NCBI GenBank assembly: GCA_041655035.1
Contig: JBAZCN010000043.1
Coordinates: 1-23,393 of the forward strand
Source of the DNA: NAT127 sp041655035
GTDB taxonomy: Bacteria > Pseudomonadota > Gammaproteobacteria > Pseudomonadales > Porticoccaceae
Length of the DNA stretch: 23,393 nt
Direction: 5' to 3'
Below the pieces are notes generated by a model. The model was not told the DNA's origin and did no database searches. It saw only the letters and a list, made by a program, of their open reading frames with translations. Below are positions 1 to 6,973 of the stretch, piece by piece. Position numbers and translations under genes: made by a program. The first letter of the stretch is position 1. Every line of letters starts with the position of its first letter.

Positions 1-282
1 GGCCGCTGCCTTCTCTGCCGCAGGATCGCCACCCCGGCGAACTTGCGCCAGCCACTCCTGCGCCAACGACCGGGCCTGCTCGACGGTCAATTCCCCATAC
101 AAGCCCAAAGCGGGTTTGCGGCGTTCGCCCGCATTGGTTCGGTACTGAAGCATGAACACCTTGCGACCTGCCGGGGTAATCTTGCACAGGAAGCCGGGAA
201 CAAGGGTGTCGCGCAGTTCAATGGGTTGCGCTTGGGGTTGTGCCGCATCGACTGCGGACTTGGTGAGCTTGATCTTAGCCAT
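1..282 (-). CDS. Tyrosine-recombinase integrase, N-terminal part (runs off left edge)
   Basis: Reading leftward from ATG at 282-280, the frame stays open for all 94 codons to the edge. The protein begins MAKIKLTKSAVDAAQ and continues with LRDTLVPGFLCKITPAGRK, VFMLQYR and ALGLYGELTVEQARSLA, ending near a GGDPAAEKAA segment. This is the pattern of the arm-type DNA-binding domain (DUF4102) that opens P4/prophage-type tyrosine integrases. That family integrates and excises genomic islands and prophages; the catalytic domain with its R-H-R-Y residues would lie outside the window. A GAGGAG ribosome binding site sits 5-10 bases before the ATG. The gene lies just past the rpmA terminator and points away from it, as integrase genes at one end of an island often do. 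Family assignment is strong. Whether the gene is intact, and whether the island is whole, cannot be seen. Confidence 0.85.
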   Translation of the reverse strand, partial: MAKIKLTKSAVDAAQPQAQPIELRDTLVPGFLCKITPAGRKVFMLQYRTNAGERRKPALGLYGELTVEQARSLAQEWLAQVRRGGDPAAEKAAA

Positions 283-458
283 GATGACTCCTCGGAAAGA
301 CCCGATTCCAGGAGCCTGTTAGGAGCCAAGCGGATGGAAGCCGGGTCAAGTTTCAGAAAGCACCGGCATATGATGGATCGCCCTAAACTATTGATAAACT
401 TGCTGTATCGGGCTGGGGCGTAGTCCAGCGAATTTCGGTGCTGGAGTCATGGTGAAAT

Positions 459-483
459 AAAAAAAGCCCCGCGTGCGGGGCTT
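459..483 (-). terminator. Rho-independent terminator of rplU-rpmA
   Basis: On the minus strand a stem of seven pairs (AGCCCCG/CGGGGCT) closes a four-base loop and is followed by seven T. It begins about 23 bases past the rpmA stop codon, the right place and orientation to end the rplU-rpmA transcript. It also separates that operon from the integrase gene further along the same strand. Confidence 0.85.
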
Positions 484-505
484 TCTGGCGACAGATCAGC
501 CGCTG

Positions 506-763
506 TCAGGCAGTGACGATGTCGATGTACTTGCGGTTTTTCGGACCACGGGTAACGAACTTCACCTGGCCGTCGGCGGTGGCGAACAGAGTATGGTCGC
601 GACCCATGCCGACGTTGACACCGGCGTGAACACGGGTACCGCGCTGGCGAATGATGATGTTGCCTGCCAATACCTGCTCACCGCCAAAGCGCTTGACGCC
701 GAGGCGCTTGCTTTCGGAATCGCGTCCGTTACGGGTACTACCACCAGCTTTCTTGTGTGCCAT
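506..763 (-). CDS. rpmA: 50S ribosomal protein L27
   Basis: The 85-residue product starts MAHKKAGGSTRNGRDSESKR and contains RFGGE, the GNIIIRQRGTR segment and VHAGVNVGMGRDHTLFA, all hallmarks of L27. L27 is a large-subunit protein whose flexible N-terminus reaches toward the peptidyl transferase centre. Length is normal for the family and there is no Firmicutes-type cleavable N-terminal extension. A GGAGGAG ribosome binding site precedes the ATG. It follows rplU after 28 bases and shares its transcript. In most gammaproteobacteria obgE follows; here a terminator and an integrase gene follow instead. Confidence 0.97.
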   Translation of the reverse strand: MAHKKAGGSTRNGRDSESKRLGVKRFGGEQVLAGNIIIRQRGTRVHAGVNVGMGRDHTLFATADGQVKFVTRGPKNRKYIDIVTA

Positions 764-791
764 GAGTCTCTACTCCTCCAGATCGCCGGCC

Positions 792-1106
792 TCAGCCAGC
801 CTTGATGCCCGTAATTTTGACTTCAGTGAACCATTGGCGATGGCCCTGCTGCTTGCGGGAGTGCTTGCGGCGACGGAACTTGATGATCCGCACTTTCTCA
901 CCGCGGCCGTGGCTGACCACCTCGGCGGTGACGCTGCCACCCTCCACATAGGGGGCGCCGACCTTGATGCTGTCGCCATCGGCGACCATCAGCACTTTGT
1001 CGAAATCGATCGACTCGCCAGTGGCGACTTCAAGTTTTTCAAGTCGAAGGAATTCCCCTTCGACGACACGGTGCTGCTTGCCACCGCTGACAATAACTGC
1101 GTACAT
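792..1106 (-). CDS. rplU: 50S ribosomal protein L21
   Basis: The 104-residue protein begins MYAVIVSGGKQHRVVEG and carries the conserved KVRIIKFRRRKHSRKQQGHRQ stretch near residues 70-90 followed by FTEVKITGI, diagnostic of L21, a 23S rRNA-binding protein of the large subunit. Length matches the E. coli protein almost exactly. GGAGCAG lies a few bases before the ATG. It is the first gene of the rplU-rpmA operon, divergent from ispB, the classic gammaproteobacterial arrangement. A good sigma-70-type promoter lies about 60-90 bases upstream. Confidence 0.97.
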   Translation of the reverse strand: MYAVIVSGGKQHRVVEGEFLRLEKLEVATGESIDFDKVLMVADGDSIKVGAPYVEGGSVTAEVVSHGRGEKVRIIKFRRRKHSRKQQGHRQWFTEVKITGIKAG

Positions 1107-1164
1107 ATATCTGCTCCGGATTGACGGCTGTTCTACTCGCCCGGGGCCACCATGACCCAGGACC

Positions 1165-1193
1165 GTTTTATGAGGGCGCGAATTCTATGCCAA
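1165..1193 (-). promoter_or_regulatory. Candidate sigma-70 promoter for rplU-rpmA
   Basis: On the minus strand TTGGCA (1193-1188) and TAAAAC (1170-1165) are separated by exactly 17 bases. That gives five of six and four of six matches to the sigma-70 hexamers. The predicted start near 1158 would give a leader of about 50 bases before rplU. This is a motif match only. Confidence 0.5.
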
Positions 1194-1263
1194 TAGGCCC
1201 GGCACTGCAAGCGGAGCCCGGATTATTTACCGGAGCGCGGGGGTCGCACCGCCCACCCGATTC

Positions 1264-1292
1264 TTGACACCTCCCGAGCGCAACCCTAGGAT
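1264..1292 (+). promoter_or_regulatory. Candidate sigma-70 promoter for ispB
   Basis: A perfect TTGACA at 1264-1269 is followed after exactly 17 bases by TAGGAT at 1287-1292. Transcription would start near 1299, about 25 bases before the ispB ATG. The perfect -35 and ideal spacing make this the best promoter match in the window. It leaves a short leader with only a weak ribosome binding site. Confidence 0.6.
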
Positions 1293-1324
1293 GCCGGCCA
1301 ACACTCACCACCCAAAGCCATCCC

Positions 1325-2287
1325 ATGCTGTCTTTCCATCACGTCGTGAAGGATGAGTTCGAGGCCGTCAACCAGCGCATCCTCAAGGAGCTGTATTCCG
1401 AAGTCTCACTGGTGGAGAACATCGGCCAGTACCTGGTCGAGGCCGGCGGCAAGCGCTTGCGCCCCCTGCTGGTGCTGCTTTCTGCCCGGGCCTGCGGCTA
1501 TCGGGGCGAGGATCATATCAGCCTCGCCGCCATCATCGAGTTCATCCATACCGCCACCCTGCTCCACGACGACGTGGTGGACACCTCCGATCTGCGCCGC
1601 GGGCGGCTGACCGCCAACGCCCGCTGGGGCAACGCCCCGAGCGTACTGGTGGGCGACTTTCTTTACTCCCGCGCCTTCCAGATGATGGTTGCCCTCGACA
1701 ACATGGAGATCATGGCGATCCTCGCCACTACCACCAACACCATCTCCGAAGGTGAAGTACAACAGCTGCTCAATGCCCGCAACGAACAGACCAGCGAGCA
1801 GGACTACCTGCAGGTGATCGACAAGAAGACCGCCAAGCTGTTCGAGGCCGCCGCCCGCTGCGGCGCGGTGGCCGCGGGCGCGGACCCGACCCTGGTGGCA
1901 GCCATGACCCGCTACGGCCACCACCTCGGCATGGCTTTTCAGTTGGTCGACGACGCCCTCGACTACAGCAGTGACAGCGCTCAACTGGGCAAGAATATCG
2001 GCGACGATCTCGCCGAGGGCAAGCCCACCCTGCCGCTGATCCACATCATCAATAAAGGCAGCAGCGAGCAGGCCGAACTGGTTCGCCGCGCGATCCGCGA
2101 AGGCGGCCTCGACGAGCTCGATGCGATACTCGCGGCGATCGCCGCCACCGGCGCTCTGAACTACACTCTGGGCCTTGCCGCTGAGCACGCGGCGCAAGCG
2201 CTCGAGGCGCTCGAAGCAGTACCCGAGTCCGCGATCGCGGGCGCCCTCAGGGACCTCGCCCGCTTCGCCGTCGAGCGCACTTCCTGA
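1325..2287 (+). CDS. ispB: Octaprenyl (all-trans polyprenyl) diphosphate synthase
   Basis: The 320-residue protein is a trans-isoprenyl diphosphate synthase that builds the polyprenyl side chain of ubiquinone/menaquinone from farnesyl and isopentenyl diphosphate. GGKRLRP at residues 41-47 binds the substrate diphosphate. The two aspartate-rich Mg-binding motifs are DDVVD (82-86, in LLHDDVVDTSDLRRG) and DDALD (209-213, in FQLVDDALDYSSD). KNIGDDLAEGKPTLPL near 223-238 is also typical. Length agrees with E. coli IspB. The position divergent from rplU supports IspB over GGPP or FPP synthases. The Shine-Dalgarno is poor, but the start fits the family N-terminus. Exact chain length (C40 or C45) cannot be read from sequence alone. 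Confidence 0.95.
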   Translation: MLSFHHVVKDEFEAVNQRILKELYSEVSLVENIGQYLVEAGGKRLRPLLVLLSARACGYRGEDHISLAAIIEFIHTATLLHDDVVDTSDLRRGRLTANARWGNAPSVLVGDFLYSRAFQMMVALDNMEIMAILATTTNTISEGEVQQLLNARNEQTSEQDYLQVIDKKTAKLFEAAARCGAVAAGADPTLVAAMTRYGHHLGMAFQLVDDALDYSSDSAQLGKNIGDDLAEGKPTLPLIHIINKGSSEQAELVRRAIREGGLDELDAILAAIAATGALNYTLGLAAEHAAQALEALEAVPESAIAGALRDLARFAVERTS

Positions 2288-2464
2288 CCGGAAAGAGCAG
2301 AGAAAAAACGACACAATAAAGACAATTCCTGTATTTTTTGTCCTTTATGCGCTAAAGATTGACGATATTCACGACAAATCCATGAATGATTTCTTTGCAT
2401 GGGCGGTATTATTCGGTTTAGAGTAGCCGCCCCAAAAACAACCATCGATTGACGGAGACACTTC

Positions 2465-3673
2465 GTGATTATTGGTGTACCACTGGAACTCAAGACAGGC
2501 GAAAAGCGCGTTGCCTTTACTCCCGGCAACGTTCCCGCCTGCACCCGAAAAGGTGTCACGGTCCTTATCGAATCCAACGCCGGACAGGCAGCTGGCTTTC
2601 TGGACAGTGATTACGAACAGGCTGGCGCCCAGATCGTCGGAAGTCGCGAGGAGTTATTTGCCAAGGCGGATATCGTGCTTCAAGTGCAGTCGTTCGGCGC
2701 CAACACTGAAAACAGCAGCAACGACCTGCCCCTGCTCCGGCAAGGCCAGATCATTGCCGGCATGATGGATCCGCTGGCCTCGACCGACGCCGCGCGGATC
2801 CTGGCAGAGCACAAGGTCACCGCGTTTGCCATGGAGCTGGTGCCGCGTATCAGCCGCGCCCAGTCGATGGACGTGCTGTCGTCGATGGCCACCCTCGCCG
2901 GCTACAAGGCCGTAGTGCTCGGGGCGTCCGCCCTGCCGCGCATTCTGCCAATGCTGATGACCGCCGCCGGCACCCTGCAGCCCGCCCGGGTGTTCATCAT
3001 GGGTGTCGGTGTCGCCGGCCTGCAGGCCTGTGCCACTGCCAAGCGCCTCGGCGCCGTGGTCGAGGCCTATGACGTGCGCCCCGCCGCTCGCGAGCAGATC
3101 ATCTCCGTGGGCGCCAAGCCCGTCGAGTTCCCGGAGCTCGAGACCCAGGCCGCCGAGGACAAGGGCGGCTATGCCAAGGCCCAGGGCGAAGACTTCCTGC
3201 GCCGCCAGCGGGAGCTGATGACCGAAGTGCTCGCCCAACAGGATATCGTCATCACCACCGCCGCGATCCCTGGCGCCAAGTCACCGATCCTGGTCACCGA
3301 GGACATGGTCAAGGCCATGAAGCCGGGCGCCGTGATCGTCGACCTCGCCGCCGAGCGCGGAGGCAACTGCGAGTTGACCCAACTCGGCCAGACCGTCGTC
3401 GCCCACGGGGTGACCGTCATCGGGCCGGATAACCTGCCCTCGACCATCCCCAATCACGCCAGCCAGATGTACGGCAAGAACATGGAGGTGCTGCTCGGCC
3501 ACCTGCTCGATGGCGAAGGCAAGCTCAACCTGGACTTCGAGGATGAGATCATCTACGAAACCGTAATCGCCCACGACGGCGATGTCCCCCATACCCGGGT
3601 GCGCGCCATGCTCGGACTGGAACCCATCGTCAAAGCCCCCGCTCCCGAAGCGGCGGGCGCCCAAACCAACTGA
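2465..3673 (+). CDS. pntAA: NAD(P) transhydrogenase subunit alpha part 1 (NAD(H)-binding)
   Basis: The 402-residue soluble domain I of proton-translocating transhydrogenase binds NAD(H) and exchanges hydride with NADP(H) bound by PntB. It opens MIIGVPLELKTGEKRVAFTP. It carries RISRAQSMD at residues 128-136 (the conserved Arg-Gln-Asp loop at the hydride-transfer site) and the Rossmann glycine motif GVGVAGLQA at 180-188. Near the C-terminus VIGPDNLPSTIPNHASQMYGKN is typical. The start is GTG, 5 bases after a GGAGAC ribosome binding site, and fits the family N-terminus. The membrane segments that E. coli PntA carries at its C-terminus are absent and encoded separately by the next gene. This is the three-gene form seen in Rhodospirillum and many marine gammaproteobacteria. 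First gene of the pnt operon, 177 bases after ispB. Confidence 0.96.
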   Translation: MIIGVPLELKTGEKRVAFTPGNVPACTRKGVTVLIESNAGQAAGFLDSDYEQAGAQIVGSREELFAKADIVLQVQSFGANTENSSNDLPLLRQGQIIAGMMDPLASTDAARILAEHKVTAFAMELVPRISRAQSMDVLSSMATLAGYKAVVLGASALPRILPMLMTAAGTLQPARVFIMGVGVAGLQACATAKRLGAVVEAYDVRPAAREQIISVGAKPVEFPELETQAAEDKGGYAKAQGEDFLRRQRELMTEVLAQQDIVITTAAIPGAKSPILVTEDMVKAMKPGAVIVDLAAERGGNCELTQLGQTVVAHGVTVIGPDNLPSTIPNHASQMYGKNMEVLLGHLLDGEGKLNLDFEDEIIYETVIAHDGDVPHTRVRAMLGLEPIVKAPAPEAAGAQTN

Positions 3674-3685
3674 GGGGATTCTCCG

Positions 3686-3976
3686 ATGGATCTGAACACA
3701 ATCGTGATGTTGCTGGCACTGTTCGTGCTGTCACTCTTTCTCGGCGTCGAATTGATCACCAAGGTGCCGCCCACCCTGCACACGCCGCTGATGTCAGGTA
3801 CCAACGCCATCTCCGGTATCACCCTGGTCGGCGCGCTGCTGGTGGCCGGCAAGGAGGGCAATACACTTCTGGTCAATATCCTCGGCTTTACTGCCGTGGT
3901 GCTGGCCACCCTGAACGTGGTTGGCGGTTATCTCGTCACCAACCGTATGCTGGCCATGTTCAAAAGGAAGAATTAA
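3686..3976 (+). CDS. pntAB: NAD(P) transhydrogenase subunit alpha part 2 (membrane)
   Basis: This 96-residue protein has about three hydrophobic helices: residues 5-22 around MLLALFVLSLFLGVELI, 38-55 around ISGITLVGALLVAGK, and 60-85 around ILGFTAVVLATLNVVGGYLV. The conserved KVPPTLHTPLMSGTNAISGI sequence lies between the first two. It supplies the part of the proton channel that is fused to the C-terminus of PntA in E. coli. It starts 12 bases after pntAA behind an AGGGG ribosome binding site and ends 3 bases before pntB, so all three subunits are made from one message. Confidence 0.96.
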   Translation: MDLNTIVMLLALFVLSLFLGVELITKVPPTLHTPLMSGTNAISGITLVGALLVAGKEGNTLLVNILGFTAVVLATLNVVGGYLVTNRMLAMFKRKN

Positions 3977-3979
3977 TTC

Positions 3980-5380
3980 ATGAATATTACGCTAGTCAAC
4001 CTGATCTACCTGATCGCCGCGGTCCTGTTCATCCTCGGCATCAAGGGGCTCACCAAACCCAAAACCGCGGTGCGCGGCAACCTGTTGTCAGCCCTCGGCA
4101 TGCTCATCGCCATCGTGGTGACATTGCTCGACCGCAGCATCATCGACTATCGCCTCATCGCCATCGGCCTGGCGGTCGGCGGACTGATCGGCGCCATCAT
4201 GGCCGCAAGGGTCAAAATGACCTCCATGCCCCAGATGGTCGCCCTGCTCAACGGTTTTGGCGGCGGTGGTTCCCTCGGCGTGGCCATGGCCGAATATCTG
4301 GTAGTCATGGGCGGCGAGGGCTATACCACCGATGTCATCGGCATGGTCGCCGTGTTCTTCGTGATGATCACCATTCTGATCGGCGCCGTGACGCTTACCG
4401 GCAGCCTGGTGGCCTTTGCCAAGTTGCAGGAACTCATCTCCGGCAAGTCGATCGGCTTTGTCGGCATGAAGTTCCTCAACGGCGCGCTGTTCATCGCTTC
4501 CCTGGCGCTCACCGCCATCCTCTGCGGCAACCCGGAGCACGAGACCCTGTTCTGGGCGCTGGTGGTCGTCTCGGCACTGCTCGGTATCACCCTGGTGCTG
4601 CCCATCGGTGGCGCCGACATGCCGGTAGTGATCTCCCTGCTGAACTCCTACTCCGGTATTGCCGCCGCCTGCGCCGGTTTCATCATGGGCAATTCCGCGC
4701 TGATCGTCACCGGCTCCCTGGTGGGCGCTTCCGGGATCATCCTCACCAAGATCATGTGCGTGGCGATGAACCGTTCGCTCACCAACGTGCTGTTTGGTGT
4801 GATGGGCGCCGGCGGTGAAACCATCGATGCCGACGCCATCTACGCCGGCAAGGTGAAGAGCGCCCAGGCGGAAGAAATCGCCATGATCCTCGAAACCGCT
4901 CAGCGGGTCGTCATCGTTCCCGGCTTTGGTATGGCGATGGCGCAGGCCCAGCATGCGGTGCGGGAGTTGGCCGACGTGCTCGAAGGACGCGGTTGCGAAG
5001 TGGAGTACGCCATTCACCCGGTAGCCGGCAGGATGCCCGGCCACATGAACGTACTGCTGGCGGAAGCCGAGGTATCCTACGACAAGCTGGTGGAGATGGA
5101 TCGCATCAACCCCACTTTCGAGCAGACCGACGTGGCCATCGTGATCGGCGCCAACGACGTGGTCAACCCGATGGCCCGCGAGGACAAAGGCAGCCCGATC
5201 TACGGCATGCCGATCCTCAATGTCGACAAGGCCAGAACCGTGGTGGTCATCAAGCGCTCCCTGGGCTCTGGCTTTGCCGGCCTGCCCAATCCGCTGTTTG
5301 CCATGGACAATACCCTGATGGTCTACGGTGATGGCAAAAAAGCGGTTATCGATATCACCACTGCGCTGAACCAGGCGTAG
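3980..5380 (+). CDS. pntB: NAD(P) transhydrogenase subunit beta (membrane + NADP(H)-binding)
   Basis: The 466-residue subunit has a run of membrane helices over roughly residues 1-265, including GADMPVVISLLNSYSGIAAA at 211-230, followed by the soluble NADP(H)-binding domain III. Domain III shows VPGFGMAMAQAQ (313-324), IHPVAGRMPGHMNVLLAEA (345-363), GANDVVNP (390-397) and YGDGKKAV at the C-terminus (449-456), all conserved in PntB. It works with PntAA and PntAB in the inner membrane, using inward proton flow to reduce NADP+ with NADH. Length is essentially that of E. coli PntB. The AAGGAAG ribosome binding site lies inside the end of pntAB. The transcript can end at the hairpin near 5533-5574. 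Confidence 0.97.
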   Translation: MNITLVNLIYLIAAVLFILGIKGLTKPKTAVRGNLLSALGMLIAIVVTLLDRSIIDYRLIAIGLAVGGLIGAIMAARVKMTSMPQMVALLNGFGGGGSLGVAMAEYLVVMGGEGYTTDVIGMVAVFFVMITILIGAVTLTGSLVAFAKLQELISGKSIGFVGMKFLNGALFIASLALTAILCGNPEHETLFWALVVVSALLGITLVLPIGGADMPVVISLLNSYSGIAAACAGFIMGNSALIVTGSLVGASGIILTKIMCVAMNRSLTNVLFGVMGAGGETIDADAIYAGKVKSAQAEEIAMILETAQRVVIVPGFGMAMAQAQHAVRELADVLEGRGCEVEYAIHPVAGRMPGHMNVLLAEAEVSYDKLVEMDRINPTFEQTDVAIVIGANDVVNPMAREDKGSPIYGMPILNVDKARTVVVIKRSLGSGFAGLPNPLFAMDNTLMVYGDGKKAVIDITTALNQA

Positions 5381-5426
5381 GTGACCCAAGACTTCCGGTG
5401 CCCACACGGAATTGTGGGGAAAAGGC

Positions 5427-5504
5427 CATAGGGTGCGCTGACGCAGGAAGCGCACCACTCCGATCCATCCTGCCGGTGCGCTTCCTGCGTCAGCGCACCC
5501 TATG
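5427..5504. repeat. Perfect 30-bp inverted repeat (REP-like palindromic pair)
   Basis: Two 30-base arms at 5427-5456 and 5475-5504 are exact reverse complements, separated by 18 bases. Each arm begins or ends with CATAGGGTGCGCTGA or its complement. Each contains its own smaller palindrome, GGTGCGCT, nine bases, AGCGCACC. A 27-of-30 copy of the arm occurs at 10081-10110. Two head-to-head copies of a short palindromic unit in a convergent intergenic region is the layout of REP/BIME-type elements. As RNA the whole would form a long hairpin just past pntB. Confidence 0.85.
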
Positions 5505-5532
5505 AAAAAAGCCCCGCCAATACTGAACTGCA

Positions 5533-5574
5533 CCCCAAAAGTTGGACATCCCTCCAACATTTGGGGCTTTTTTT
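5533..5574. terminator. Bidirectional rho-independent terminator between pntB and manB
   Basis: CCCCAAAAGTTGGA (5533-5546) and TCCAACATTTGGGG (5553-5566) pair in 13 of 14 positions around a six-base loop, and seven T follow at 5568-5574. This ends plus-strand pnt transcripts. On the minus strand GGGGC at 5510-5514 (complement) followed by a T run can pair with the same GCCCC, giving an alternative hairpin for manB transcripts. The left arm lies in a TGAACTGCACCCCAAAAG string that resembles insertion-sequence ends; this is discussed as a finding. Confidence 0.75.
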
Positions 5575-5614
5575 GTCAGAGCTTTTTCCCATTGTTACTT
5601 GGCTGTCCGCACCA

Positions 5615-6973
5615 TCAAGGCCGCGCCCTGACCAGCGCCAGCAGTTCGCGGGTTTTCTGCGCCAACAGCTCAGGGTTTGCGCGACTCTCCACGTTGAGCC
5701 GCACCACCGGTTCGGTATTGGACAGGCGCACATTGAACCGCCAGTCGGCGAACGCCATGCTGAGCCCGTCGGTGCGGTCGATGGCCGGGTCCTGTGAGCG
5801 GTAGTGGGCCTCGATGGCCGCCAGCACCGCCCTGGGGTCGGCCACTTCGCTGTTGATCTCGCCCGAACAGGGAAAAGAAGCGATACGCTCCTCCAGCCAC
5901 TGTGACAGGGACTTTCCCGACACCGATATCAGCTCCGCCACCAGCAGCCAGGGGATCATGCCGCTGTCGCAATAGGCAAAATCGCGGAAATAGTGGTGGG
6001 CGCTCATCTCACCGCCGTAGAGGGCATCGTGCTGGCGCATGGTGTGCTTGATGAACGAGTGCCCCGTCTTGCTCTGGATCGCCCTGCCGCCCAGTTCGTT
6101 CACCATCTCGATGGTGTTCCAGGTCAGCCGCGGATCGTGGACGATGGCGCCGCCCGGATGCTTGAGCAGGAACGCCTCGGCCAGCATACCCACCAGGTAA
6201 TACCCCTCGACAAACCTTCCCTGCTCATCGAAGAAGAAGCAGCGATCGAAATCCCCATCCCAGGCGATCCCCATATCGGCTCCGCTGGCAAGCACCGCCT
6301 GGGCGGTGGCGGCGCGATTTTCCGGCAACAACGGGTTGGGTATCCCATTGGGAAAGGTGCCGTCCGCCTGGTGATGCACCCGGATAAAGTCAAAGGGCAG
6401 GTGGGGTTCAAGCAGGTCGACGACCATTCCCGCGCCGCCATTACCGGCGTTGACCACCAGCTTCAAGGGCCGGAGACGGTCGCGCTGTACATACCCCAGC
6501 AGATGATCGATGTAGCGGCCTTTATCCCCGTCGTGGCCGAGTGCGCCGCGTTTTGCCGGCTCGTGAAAATCGCCGCTTTCCGCCAGGGCGCGGATTTCCG
6601 GCAGGCCGTCGTCGCCACTCACCGGCCGCGCGCCCTCGCGGACGAACTTGATGCCATTGTAATCGATCGGGTTATGGCTCGCGGTCACCACCAGCCCGCC
6701 ATCGTAACCGCCATCGAAGGTGGCGAAATAGATTTCCTCGGTGCCGCACTGGCCTATCCAGGTGACATCGCAGCCGGCATCGCGAATGCCGTTCGCCACG
6801 GCCTCGCACAGCGCCGGGCTGGTCAGCCGGATGTCGTGACCGACCACGATCCGGCGGGCATCGAGCACCTGGGCAAAGGCGCGACCGATACGGTAGGCGA
6901 TGGTCTCATTGATCTGGTCGGGCACCCGGCCGCGGATGTCATATGCCTTGAAACAGTCCAGGGGAGCAATCAT
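5615..6973 (-). CDS. manB: Phosphomannomutase (ManB/CpsG type)
   Basis: The 452-residue alpha-D-phosphohexomutase interconverts hexose 6- and 1-phosphates, mainly mannose, to feed GDP-mannose and glucose 1-phosphate pools. Motifs in order: FKAYDIRG (8-15), the phosphoserine loop TASHNP (97-102, Ser99), the metal loop DGDFDR (239-244), the sugar-binding loop GEMSAHHYFRD (321-331) and the C-terminal phosphate loop with RLSNTEPVVRLNVES. The sequence follows E. coli CpsG/ManB closely throughout, more so than GlmM or the bifunctional AlgC. The ATG at 6973-6971 overlaps the galU stop codon (ATGA), so translation is probably coupled to galU. A much longer upstream open frame exists but would run inside galU and is not used here. 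It converges on pntB. Confidence 0.93.
   Translation of the reverse strand: MIAPLDCFKAYDIRGRVPDQINETIAYRIGRAFAQVLDARRIVVGHDIRLTSPALCEAVANGIRDAGCDVTWIGQCGTEEIYFATFDGGYDGGLVVTASHNPIDYNGIKFVREGARPVSGDDGLPEIRALAESGDFHEPAKRGALGHDGDKGRYIDHLLGYVQRDRLRPLKLVVNAGNGGAGMVVDLLEPHLPFDFIRVHHQADGTFPNGIPNPLLPENRAATAQAVLASGADMGIAWDGDFDRCFFFDEQGRFVEGYYLVGMLAEAFLLKHPGGAIVHDPRLTWNTIEMVNELGGRAIQSKTGHSFIKHTMRQHDALYGGEMSAHHYFRDFAYCDSGMIPWLLVAELISVSGKSLSQWLEERIASFPCSGEINSEVADPRAVLAAIEAHYRSQDPAIDRTDGLSMAFADWRFNVRLSNTEPVVRLNVESRANPELLAQKTRELLALVRARP

Noticed and set aside
283..458. A tRNA or tmRNA 3' end serving as integrase attachment site
   Set aside because: I looked for a cloverleaf, a GGTTCGA loop and a CCA end on both strands of this stretch and saw none.
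2305..2343. A weak inverted repeat (ATAAAGACAA / TTGTCCTTTAT) after ispB as a terminator
   Set aside because: The stem has a bulge, is AT-rich and is not followed by a clean T run, so ispB may read through into pnt.
2359..2412. Promoter for pntAA from TTGACG (2359) or TATTAT (2407)
   Set aside because: The two hexamers are 42 bases apart and neither has a partner at 16-18 bases; the AT-rich gap is likely to hold the promoter but I cannot place it.
4088..5560. A 490-codon open frame on the minus strand
   Set aside because: It is antisense to pntB and very rich in His, Gly and Asp as expected from the complement of a membrane-protein gene; no domain is recognisable.
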